Assembly (NCBI GenBank): GCA_025267735.1
Contig: CM046303.1
Location: 49,741,403-49,805,402 of the forward strand
Source of the DNA: Mactra quadrangularis
Taxonomy: Eukaryota > Mollusca > Bivalvia > Venerida > Mactridae
Direction of reading: 5' to 3'
Length of the DNA: 64,000 nt
Below are positions 13,176 to 23,672 of the stretch, in pieces; the first letter of the stretch is position 1; every line of letters begins with the position of its first letter. The translations under genes were made by a program, and so were the position numbers. The notes below the pieces were generated by a model. That model was given only the letters and a program-made list of their open reading frames with translations, ran no database searches and had not been told where the DNA came from.

Positions 13176-13921
13176 TTTGATTTTTTATCCAAAAATTTCA
13201 CAAACATATAATTAAAATCATTGTATTGTCCGTTTTTTCTCAACTGTCAAATCTTGAATAATTACACGATGACTGAATGCATTGTTTTTGTACTGGCGGT
13301 CGAATTGTTTTTAAAAAAATCTTAATTAAACATATCATAAGCAGCTTTACTCGATCATAATACATACTTTCGGAAACTTATGGATGTTACGACAATGATT
13401 TTAACAAATATTTACCGTGAAATTATGTTTTGACAGTTAAGAAAAAACGAACGATATCATGTAAAATGGTAGTATGTGAAGGTTTGTGGTGGTATGTGGC
13501 AGTGTGTGTAAACTCGTCAATTCTGGCCTAGCTCCTGTGAAATTACATTCGCTATACCTCGGGGAATGTACTTGAAATCAGTTAAATCTAATAATTTAAA
13601 CGCAACATTAGCAGTTGAGACTTCAAATATAGTAACAGTAAGTATTCCAAACCTCAAATATGCAATTTATTTTGCAAAGCTTCTATTATTACGAAATTTG
13701 ACCCCGGCCAGTTCGGCACTACGCCTCGAAAACTAACGTATACAATCAAAGCAATGTAACTTCCGACTCTTACACAAGAATGATTCCAAATATCAATCAC
13801 GTTCTTTAAATAAATTATAACATAAAAAAGAATTACAGGTATAATTTCACTTAGAATTTAGTGTTAAAATGTCAGTTTTTGTAAACTCCGCCTCTTATAA
13901 TGTAGGAAGCGTATCTCCCTC
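13176..13921. other. non-genic stretch with a small inverted repeat
   Basis: There is no coding exon I can support. Inverted arms of about 28 bp lie near 13224-13253 (GTCCGTTTTTTCTCAACTGT) and 13430-13458 (ACAGTTAAGAAAAAACGAAC), about 180 bp apart. This suggests a degraded foldback element. The remainder is AT-rich with no recognisable feature. Confidence 0.45.
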
Positions 13922-14785
13922 GGTATCCGGACATTTGCCCCACGGACATTTGCCCCCCCGGACATTTGCCCCCCTTTTTTGACAGGGCGGATATTTGCCC
14001 CCCTGAGTTTTTTGAAGGGCGGACATTTGCCCCCTCGTGGTTTTTGACAGGGCGGGCATTTGCCCCCCTAAGTTTTTTGGAGGGCGGACATTTGCCCCCC
14101 TTTGAACTAACATGAGTAAATAAAATGTTATCAGGCAAATTTTGGAGCCAGTACTAATTTTAATATTAGTTTTTATAAATTTAAACCAATATTCGAGGTA
14201 CGTTAATGTCATATGTTTCGATTTTCGTGTCCGAATATGTCTATCCGAATACTATGCTACTTTGGTTTATGTTATCTATTAATACAGATTATTATCCATG
14301 TTTTGACATTTAATTAGAGGTCTAAATTAATTGACATGTGTTATACAACACTTATACTAAACTGTGAACAACGATACTTTCATCGTCTATTTATTTTCTA
14401 ATTATGGACAGATAATTGGGGGTCATAGCCATGACCTAATTTGTTCGTGTTAAACAATCATCTTAACTGCAAACAGGGTTCGTAATATATGATTTTAATT
14501 GACACTTTTTATTATGGTTTGAAATATTGAGATATTTTTAAAACAAATTGTTCTGATTTCGAATTACTTAAAAAGCATTGCTTCGAGTAGAAAACCTGTT
14601 CTCAATGTAAGGGGGGGGGGGGCAAATGTCCGCCCTCCAAAAAACTTAGGGGGGGGGGCAAATGTCCGCCCTGTCAAAACACACGAGGGGGCAAATGTCC
14701 GCCCTTCAAAAAACTCAGGGGGGCAAATGTCCGCCCTGTCGAAAAAAGGGGGCAAATGTCGGTGGGGGGCAAATGTCCTAGAATC
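13922..14785. mobile_element. 864-bp foldback transposon with subterminal motif arrays and 9-bp TSD
   Basis: Both ends carry inverted arrays of a 13-bp motif: GGACATTTGCCCC about seven times on the left (13928-14101) and its complement about six times on the right (14620-14778). Inside the arrays the motif alternates with spacers of the types TTTTTGACAGGGC and GTTTTTTGAAGGGC. The termini are GGTATCCGGACATTTG on the left and, read inward, GATTCTAGGACATTTG on the right. The direct repeat ATCTCCCTC flanks the element at 13913-13921 and 14786-14794. A 9-bp duplication with compound terminal repeats suits Mutator-like foldback elements. No transposase frame is present, so it is non-autonomous. Confidence 0.88.
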
Positions 14786-14817
14786 ATCTCCCTCAAGTAT
14801 TGAGGCGTGGTATTCTC

Positions 14818-15293
14818 TAGGGGTGTAACGATACGGTAAAACCGTATTGCAAAATATTGCAATATGCAAAACCCGTATTGCAATATATTGCAATTCGTAC
14901 TGGTTTTTTGCTTAGACATGCAAATCATGAATTAATGCATGTGCCTCGTTCTAATTGGATCAGCATAACACGCATATGGGTACTTCAAACGCTCTCTTAT
15001 TCAATTGTTTGAATTACTTGTGTAAAATGGTCTATATGTTAGAAAAATGCTTGTTTTTTAAACGAATTTCGAAAACATTTTTCTCTTATTTGTATAATGT
15101 TTAACCTTAGAATTATTTCAAGCATTCAATACATTTTTGCATTGTTTTAAACATTTAACTTTCAGATTATGATAAAACAAACAGTACGACATATAACTTC
15201 AAAAACCGGTTCAAGGAAAAACAAACCGGTTAAAAACCGTAAGAATACATATTGCAATATTAACCGATGTATCGGTTAACCGTTACACCCCTA
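14818..15293. mobile_element. 476-bp hAT-type MITE
   Basis: It begins TAGGGGTGTAACG and ends with the exact reverse complement. Looser symmetry continues inward (ACGGTAAAACCGTATTGC against ATTGCAATATTAACCG). An exact 8-bp target duplication GTATTCTC flanks it (14810-14817 and 15294-15301), the size made by hAT transposases. No coding capacity. It lies only 24 bp beyond the TSD of the preceding element. Confidence 0.93.
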
Positions 15294-15639
15294 GTATTCT
15301 CTCAAGTCTTGCGAATTAGACACCCCCGTTTTTTTTACTAAATTTGCACGTTCGGAACGCTTCTGGTTCCGGTGTTGCATTGTGGGACGGTGTAGTTTAT
15401 TCCCCGGATAAATATTTATTTATTTGTGGGACAGAATATTTTTAAACAAAATGGCGGCTCTTGCTCTCGATATAAATGACTTTTAATCAAATTAAGCAGT
15501 CTAATATTGTTAGGGGCCTAAAATCAGAATAACAACGGTTGATTTACGAAAGGGAAGTAACCGATACTACTTTTTCGGTAGATGACTCAGCTTAGAATGA
15601 CGTAATCCCTCGTGAAATATTGCACAGAGACTGAGTGAG

Positions 15640-16760
15640 AGAGTGATGTTAACAACGAAAGTTCAATACAGAAATTATCTGAAATGCTGGATTTAATCTA
15701 CCAATCTCCGCACAAGGTAAATTTTCTTTCATTCTGTGTTGTATATTTACTGCAGATATTCACCGTAAATGCAATTTTGAACGTAATAAATAACAAACTA
15801 TAGTCATCGTCATAAAACATCGTCTGTTGTGTTGACAATGACATTTCATTTCATATTCTTGATTTTTCTGTAAAACACAGCTTTATTGCTTACTTATTAG
15901 TATTGATGAAAAAAAAACAAATTGTAATAATGTTGTAGCCTCAAATTTGCAGCAAAAGATGTGTTTCGTAATCAATGAGAACGAAAAACAATTATTTATG
16001 ATATTCGTACACTTAACGATTCGTACTTAAGGACGAATCCGGAAATGACCTTTTGCATTAAGAACGTCCTTAGTGTGTTGTCATAAGTTTGCTGCACAAA
16101 ACTTGTTATTATAGAATCTATGTATATGTATGTATTGTTAAATTAGTTTTTTAAATATATATGTCTTATTTTACATTTGTGGGTTATTTGTGTTGGAGAA
16201 TGAAGAATATTTGTATGGAGGAAAAACTTGATGAAATGGCAATGGTATTGAATCATGATGAGATATATATACTGTTGCTGTTGTTTGCTGGTACTTGAGT
16301 TAATTTATTGATAATATTTTTTTACTGGCTTACTCTTATATACATGTACAAACGTATTTTGTAGTAAAAATGTGTATGGTGCACCAAATGAAATACTGAT
16401 CTAGTTACTGTAAATTTATATTGTCATAATTACCTTTGAATCATCAATATACCATAATTTGTATAGCACCTAAATTGTATACTATTTGTACAGCACTCTA
16501 TGTAGACTACTTCAGAATAAAATCATTATTTGAATGATTTATCAAAGTTTTCATCAAGTACCCTGATTCAAGCAAGTAGATCTAAGTAATCTATGTTCGT
16601 TTTCTACACTTAAATATTTTGTATCCTATCTCAAGCATTTGTTTTGTAAATTTCAGGTGATGCTCAAGACGCTGTGAATTATGACAAGTTATGTGCTATG
16701 TCCTCTATTTGTTGTAATGTAGATGTATCTAATGCTGCAGTTATGAGCAATAAAAAATAA
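15640..16760 (+). ncRNA. possible two-exon transcript (weak)
   Basis: A donor-like CACAAG/GTAAAT at 15716/15717 and an acceptor-like TTTGTAAATTTCAG at 16643-16656 would join two exons, and AATAAA follows at 16749. Joined, the reading from ATG at 15685 gives only 17 codons, so any product would probably be non-coding. Upstream, at 15583-15605, are AP-1-like TGACTCA and CRE-like TGACGTAA motifs. This rests on splice-site appearance alone and may be chance. Confidence 0.2.
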
Positions 16761-17002
16761 ATTAAAGTTTACAACGTTGTTACTTCTCTTTCTTTCCGCT
16801 ATTGTTATATCAGGTTTTATTTCAGAGTAGAATTCAGCACACAAGACAACCAAGATTTAGTATGCTCAATTATGTGACTATATGACTGAGGTTCTACTAA
16901 AATACATTTAGAAAGAAAGGCTGAAGAGACCTTTCAGTTTAAACAGAGATTCTTTGTATTAAATTATCAATTATGAAGTATTAGAACCTACATGTATGAA
17001 GA

Positions 17003-17088
17003 ATTCTCGTACCAAGGTCCAAAAGGCTATCAAGAATAAGAAGCAAGTATCGAGAATCTTGATAGCCTCTGCCCTGTGAATGAGAATG
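17003..17088. mobile_element. palindromic mini-MITE, copy 1 (86 bp)
   Basis: The inverted arms contain GGCTATCAAGA near the left end and TCTTGATAGCC on the right, with ends ATTCTCGTACC and GAGAATG. The imperfect flanks GTATGAAG and GTACGAAA look like a decayed 8-bp TSD. Copies at 18583-18651 and 44488-44573 share the ends and the TATCAAGA core. Confidence 0.75.
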
Positions 17089-17093
17089 GTACG

Positions 17094-17708
17094 AAATGGT
17101 AGATTCAGAATTTACTGGTAGTACCCAGACACCATTGTGACCAAATGTTATTGAAGCAGAAAAAACAAACACATACATAGATAAAAATATAGGCAAGAGA
17201 CGTTGTGTCTATCATAATAAAACTTTCATTTAAAGGTTAGAGTGAATTAAAGGTAGAACTCTTAGCCAGAGTGTATTCCTTATTGCCTGTCGTGCAGGGC
17301 CTATTACTTGTATTTATCCTCACAATTTTATTTGAAAGCAAATATTGCATGTCTTCCATCAATAGGCCGTGCCTATAGTTATATTACACTTACATTTTGT
17401 TGGTGAAGATAAATCAGCGTTATATCCTGAACATTGCTCCTTTCAGTTCGAATGAATCAATCAACTCAATCCAGCGTTTTGCTCAGTCAAGTTATAAATA
17501 AACTTTGCATCATCACTATGGAAGTGTCATATGTATTTCAAGCAGTGACGTACTACATTGATGACGTATAGAGTATATACAGATCAAATCACTGTTTTTA
17601 AGGTGTGAAGAAGTTTAAGACTTGAATTTTGATTTCAGATTTGCATCATAGGCGTTTCCCACCATGAACAAGCCTCGGAGCCTATACCACATGTGTTCCA
17701 ATTCACGA
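17094..17708. other. non-genic stretch
   Basis: AT-rich sequence with no exon, RNA gene or repeat that I can support. Confidence 0.5.
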
Positions 17709-17716
17709 CTCTTATA

Positions 17717-18902
17717 TAGGGCTCTACACCGGTATACGATATATATCGAATACCGGTATTGTAGGTTCGATAGATATATCGGATCGAACGTTTCTGTATC
17801 GAACAAAATATCGATCAATGACGTCATACACATAAAATCCATGGTCTACAAATCATTTGATATTTTGTATCGCTAAATAAACATTCTACAGCTTCCAATT
17901 CGGTATGCACTGATATATGGACGAACAATATCATAACTTGACATTACTTTAAGCAAATTTCTTACACCGGATGCGTCATATTATGTCATTTTTCAATCAA
18001 AGGGAAGTAACTGTTGCGGTTAGAAGATCAATTATAATTATGTACTTTCGTTTTCAATTAGTCTGGGAACCATTAACGATCAGTATTTTATATACAGATC
18101 AATTTTGAGAGCCAGAAGTCTCTTGGATTTGTTCGGGTAGATCCGCAATGTAACTTGATTGGTCAGTAGCGATATTCTCATTAATAGCTGAAATTCTTAA
18201 AGAGTATGCTTTCCTTTTTCCGAAATTTGTTTAGTGTCATGACTCATATTAATATGTATAACTGCAGATAAATCTATAAAAAACCAAGCATCAACAAAAT
18301 GATTTCCTTTTATGTAAATCCTGCACACAAGTACATAAACGATCGATTATCGAACGCACTCTGTCAATATTGATGTTAATACACAGACATTTGTGTCCCA
18401 AAAACTCGTCTGTAACATTACATTTGTCCGAGAATATGCTGCCTCCGATAAAAAATAAAGTTTGGGGTTATTATGTTGTCACTATATGCTGCAAAAATGT
18501 TGTAAACAAAGGAGACAATACAACAAAATTTGCCGTGCATGTCACCATGTCAGCAGACAGATCAAGTCTAGACAGACTCACCCATTCTCATACCAAGTGG
18601 CTATCAAGATTCTCAAGTAAGATCGAGAAAATAATCTCTGGTTCGAGAATGAGTCTCACTAGATGCAATGATATATTTCTTAAAAAATGCAAACTTCAAA
18701 GACATAAACATTTAGAATATTAACAATACAGTATATCTAGTAGTATGGTGTTAAAACAATTAGAATAAATGAATAAAATACCAGTTTTGAAGTTTTATAA
18801 AAGATCTATTCATTAATAAAATATCATATGATATATCGAATATCGATCATTTTGTATCGATACGAATATCGTATCGATCATTCTGACCGATATAGAGCCC
18901 TA
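17717..18902. mobile_element. 1186-bp non-autonomous hAT-type element
   Basis: The termini are TAGGGCTCTA and TAGAGCCCTA, exact inverse complements. They are followed by subterminal stretches rich in CGATA and TATCG motifs on both sides. The exact 8-bp target duplication CTCTTATA flanks it (17709-17716 and 18903-18910). No transposase frame is present. A smaller palindromic MITE sits inside at 18583-18651. Confidence 0.9.
18583..18651. mobile_element. palindromic mini-MITE, copy 2, nested in the hAT-type element
   Basis: The left end CATTCTCATACCAAG and right end GTTCGAGAATG enclose TATCAAGATTCTC and GATCGAGAA. The flanks AGACTCAC and AGTCTCAC match at 7 of 8 positions, consistent with an 8-bp TSD and with insertion after the host element. 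Confidence 0.72.
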
Positions 18903-18915
18903 CTCTTATAGAATC

Positions 18916-19066
18916 CATAGGCGGATCCAAGGGGGAGGGGGCGGACCCGGCGTACGCCCCCTCTAAAATTGACCAAGCAAAATGTTTTTTTTTCAATCAT
19001 GAATATGATGTTTATAGGAAAATATACATGTATGTCCAAAACAATTCGCACGTTATGCGTGCAATA
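18916..19066 (+). mobile_element. truncated copy of the GGCGGATCC-ended element
   Basis: From CATAGGCGGATCCA onward this matches the left part of the full element at 21025: the GTACGCCCCC block, AAAATTG(A/C)CCAAGCAAA, ATATACATG and TTCGCACG(T/C)TA(T/C)GCGTGCAA. It stops after the last motif and has no right terminus, so it is a 5' fragment. Confidence 0.8.
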
Positions 19067-21024
19067 AGTAATGGGGCTAGGAGTTCGGAACCTTGCATAC
19101 AATTTAAAATTTTTGTCAATTTACAAATTGCCTAAAATGGACATGCAATTTACAAAATGCAAAAATCAGACATTAATTACAAATTGCATAAATTTGCAAA
19201 TTGCCTGTACGTACATTATTCACAGAGCTAATGCTACTCCGGGGGCCCAACTCCGTCACAACGTGAGTGGATTTCTGTCGAGCTTATGTCACGGATGCCT
19301 GTCGATAGTGTTACGGATTTTTGACGAGCACTGAAGAACTTAACGGACAGAAAAAGGTAGTTACGTATTTTCCTATTGATAAGAAGCCAATGATAAGTAA
19401 TATTTGATAAGTGATGATTTTTAAACTCTTATCAATGTCTTTTTTATTGAAGAATCAACCAATATGCAAAAGCTAGATGTCACGGATTTTTTCCCGTCAT
19501 GTCACAGTTTATATGACAATACTTGCGTTAATGTCACAGTATTACTGACGATAGTTTTCTTTTTTTCAGGCTTCCCAAGCAAGATGTAGATGTTGTCCCG
19601 AGTTGTTTACCTCTGAAACGGAAGCCGTTCAAAGCGTGGCTTTATTTCATCCAATTTGGTCTGTTTTTCATTTTGATTTTCAACGATGATGGCAAACTTA
19701 AACCAAGGACGTACAAGACAAAAGGCTTTGACATTAACCCAAGTGAAAGTTGATGTTTTAACGGAAACATCTAGGTGCAAAGTTGAATGACCGTGAATGT
19801 CCAGCTTATAACTGAAGATAAGCAATTCATCTAAAAGTGTTCATAGATAAGCATTATTATCTAAGCTACGGAGTCCTATGTTCTTTCACAGATACATTTG
19901 ACAAAGATAGCGTTATGGTAGCTTTGTCTCAGATTTTAGTGACACCACTTTGCACAATGATACTTGTGATATTGTATTCTAGATGAATTGCATGTGTCTC
20001 TAAATGTTGAAGTTTCTGACAACAATAACAACTTTACAAAGCGTCTGACACATATGAAAAATGCCCATACAGGCCACATAAAGTAGTAATTCAAGTAGGC
20101 ACCATAGAGCTGTTCAAAGGAACCTTCAGTTTGAATATACAACAATATTTTTGTTTATGATGGTTTTGTAATCATATGTTTCTTGATAAATAGATAATTC
20201 CGTTACTTCACATGTAGATTTTTAACCTCATTTTGTTTATCAACAGTTATTATTAAACATCTTTTTGTAAATGAATGATTAGTTTTGTTTTATTAATCAT
20301 GTAAAGGATACATGTATACTTGTACATTTTTGCCTTATGTTTATGTTTTACTATTAGTTAACTTTTATTGTTTTACTTGTGGAGACAATCAATGTTAAAC
20401 AAGATTTGTTCTATGTTTCTACAAGCTTTGAATTCTCTGACTAGTTGAATTTTGTGAATTCGTGCCCAGCTCCGATCAAGACTTTTTTATGTAAAAGTAT
20501 GGAACTGCTTGTGTCAAAAATGATCTAGTACTGGTTAGGAAGATGTTTGTTGAGCTGCATACATTACTGTTTTGAGTTTTGATTAGTGCACATGTCATGA
20601 ATCAAATGCAGTAAACTTCAAGTTTGATCAACAGACTAATTGTTATTTCAGCTATTTAGATAGTCCCTGGACATTATTTTTTTCTGATCTGTTATGTTTT
20701 ACATGGGTTGAAATAGTTATATTTTTGTCTGTTTCAATTCAAATTTCGAGTTACCAATTATTTGATTTGAACACTTTCATATTACCTTATTATGCAATAT
20801 GGATCTTATCAATAACCTCATTTTTACTTTTTTCATTAGTGTGCATTCTCTGCTCTTGCTTTAAACTATTATATTTTTAACTTTTAATCAGCTTGTTACA
20901 ACAATTTTAATATTGGGTTAATGTACAGACATAGATTTTAATTGATATTTAATTTTGATATATATTTTTTATCTATTAATTACTTTATGTAATTTTGTTT
21001 ATTTATTTTAGAATATGTCATTAT
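19067..21024. other. non-genic stretch
   Basis: No exon or RNA gene can be supported. Near 19090-19220 there is a patch of short irregular repeats around ACAAATTGC. The far part (20900-21024) may belong to the 3' region of an old LINE whose tail appears at about 21620, interrupted by the element at 21025. Confidence 0.45.
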
Positions 21025-21501
21025 CATAGGCGGATCCAGGCGGGGGCGAACCCGGCGTACGCCCCCCCCCTAAAATTGCCCAAGCAAAGTTTTTTTTCTG
21101 TCATGAAATATGATATTTATAAGAAATATATATATACATGTCAAAAAGTTTTCGCACGCTACGCGTGCAACATAGCATACATCATAAAACAATTCCTTTC
21201 ATAAATGTAAAGTTTTTAACATGATTCAGCGACTTTAGAAAATTACATGAAATATTATCTAGATGCTTTATATTTTATACTCTGAAAAAGGATAGTTGAG
21301 GCTCTGAAAATGTGCCTGAATCCCTTAGAAAAAACCAAAATTAAGGAATTTCCAGGGCCGCCGGTCACCTGGTCAGGGTTTTGCCCTGGACCTTTCGAGG
21401 CCCTTACAGCCCCTTGGAATCCCATTCTGCTTATTCATTTTACGCCCCCTCTAACTAGAATTTTCCGTCCCCTCTAACTAGAAATCCTGGATCCGCCTAT
21501 G
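21025..21501. mobile_element. 477-bp MITE with GGCGGATCC terminal repeats
   Basis: It starts CATAGGCGGATCCAGG and ends CCTGGATCCGCCTATG, exact reverse complements over 16 bp. ATTAT is present on both sides (21020-21024 and 21502-21506) and may be the target duplication. CCCCCTCTAACTAGAA-type motifs recur near the right end. A truncated relative lies at 18916 and a diverged one at 52887. I do not assign a superfamily. Confidence 0.88.
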
Positions 21502-21506
21502 ATTAT

Positions 21507-21648
21507 TTTCCATGTATATGCTTATATTAGCTGTAATTTGATTTAACTTATGTACTCTGTGATAGTCGGTTAAAAAAGCTTTTATAGCTTCTGTTTCTTG
21601 TTATTATATCTTGCCGACTGTAAATAAAATTTACTTACTTACTTATCT
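21507..21648 (+). repeat. possible LINE 3' tail with ACTT microsatellite
   Basis: GACTGTAAATAAAATTTACT followed by repeated TACT units at about 21618-21644 resembles the short-repeat tails of L2/CR1-like non-LTR retrotransposons. No reverse transcriptase reading is visible upstream, so at most a 3' end remains. Confidence 0.35.
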
Positions 21649-22620
21649 AGACGAAAACACTATTAATCACATTTTGATTTCGTAATTTCTATTTTTAGAC
21701 CAAGTTTTGCTTGCTAATTTAACCGCGGTAATATTCACAGGCTGCGATTGGGCGGCTCATTTCAAATTTCGTGAGGTAGACGATGTAATCAAGTTACGTA
21801 TCATAACAATTTCGTCATGAATATTATGATGAGAAAAGGTCACCTGAACGTGACCTTCGTTTGGAAAAGGCCAGATCTACATTAGCGAGTATGCGAGCGG
21901 TAAAATTGTAGATCGGGTTTTAATCAGATTGCTGCATGATTGAACAAACCATAACGCGTACCAGTTGATTATTTAACAAGAAATCTTTTGATATAAGTCC
22001 ATTACATGAATTTGTATTTTAATTCTAATAAAAACATTAATCAATTCCCAGGATACAAATTCCAGAAACAATTAATGTACCGTATTTTTGGTGCAATTTC
22101 CGACCACTGGAGTTGATAAAAATGAACTGAATAGTTCCAGTTTTTTTCTTATTTAGGCAACTATGACTTATGTCTTAACATTTCTTGTGAAACTATCTGC
22201 AAGTATAATTAAGAAACAATAAACGAAGTATAAGAACGCAAAACTGTATGTAATCGCAGTTGTAATAAGCTGTTAGTTAAAATTAAACTTTACAATAAAA
22301 AAAATTGTGCTTACAAATAATATCAAATTCGAATAATAGTCAATCCATAAAGGAAATGAGGCAATATTTTCGATGGGTAAACTTGATGATGGTCTCTGAT
22401 TGGCTGTGAGCCTTTCTCAGGTTCATGGAAGACTGGTACCCTAACTGACGTACGTGATAGTTTATGTCGACGCGTATCAGGCAAAATACATGGTTCCTGA
22501 AAAAGTACAATTTTGAAACATAATCGATTTTTTAAAAATATACTTTTGTTTTGCTACGTTTTAACGCTTTATAGTCAACGCATTGAGTGGATCATCAAGT
22601 CCTACAACCCCTGTAACGGT
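21649..22620. other. non-genic stretch
   Basis: AT-rich sequence without a supportable gene, RNA or repeat. Confidence 0.5.
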
Positions 22621-22980
22621 TACTCTAATATACGAAAAGGACTTTTTGGGCGAAAAGGCGCAAAAAGGACTTTTACCGGCGAAAAGGCGCAAAAAGGACA
22701 CTAATATACGAAAAGGACATTTTTCGTAAAAAAAAATCATTTATTATACTATGAAAAGGGCTGAATTTGAGCTAAAAGACGTTCAATTCTAAGCAAAAAG
22801 GACTTTTAGCGGCAAAAAGGCGCTAAAAAGTACACTATTATACGAAAAGGACATTAGCGCATCCGTTCATGCATTAAATACAGTATGAAAAGGACTTAAT
22901 GCGGGCGAAAAGACTTCAATACGAGGCAAAAAAGACTTTTACCGGCGAAAAGGCGCTAAAAAGTACACTAATATACGTTA
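22621..22980. repeat. degenerate minisatellite built on AAAAGGAC and GGCGAAAAGGCG
   Basis: The phrases TAATATACGAAAAGGAC, TTTTACCGGCGAAAAGGCG and GCTAAAAAGTACAC recur in loose order about five times. Unit length is irregular (roughly 45-75 bp). No coding sense is apparent. Confidence 0.75.
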
Positions 22981-23672
22981 TTTATTTTTTGAGAGTGCAT
23001 GGATACCTCATTTGTGGTGCTTTTTAATATTGAAGAGTATGTATGTCTTTGACAATGCTTTTCCTATGAAATTATGCAAAAATTCAATGGATCCGGTAAG
23101 TTTAGTCGCGAAAACTGGTTAAAAGGGGAGATGACTCTCTACGGCTGGTGAAGAGTTAAAAACCAGGACATTTTCAGGGTAGTAACTTTCAATCGAAATT
23201 TATTTTCTTATAAGTAACGTAACTTTTTTTCTAATACTGATCATTTTGAGGGGAATAGATAGATCTTTCAGCCTATATATAGTTTTGGGTATCTCACACC
23301 CCTGGGTCATAGTGTAATTTTTCATTGAAAATGAGACTTTTTATATACAACAAAGAAGGATTTTATTTAGTGGTATGTAACCTTAAGGGATGTAACTCTG
23401 TACAAGACTCTGTTTGATTCATTACAAAGGTATATAATTTGTTGAGCTTTGCTATCATGTGGATTTTTTCTTAATTTTCAGATCAAACAATAATGTATTT
23501 TTAGATAACCATTATTAATATATTAACAACAAATATAGCACTTAGGAAAGATACGGTCAAACGAATGAAGAACATTATTCTCAACAACTCATGTTCCAGT
23601 TCACTAATCGGTAACGTCTATTGCATTTCCGGTAACTTTCGGTCGTGTGTCCTCTTGCGTAAGACAAATATT

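Noticed and set aside
15451..15486. ATGGCGGCT start-like sequence
   Set aside because: Frame ends after 11 codons with no donor before the stop.
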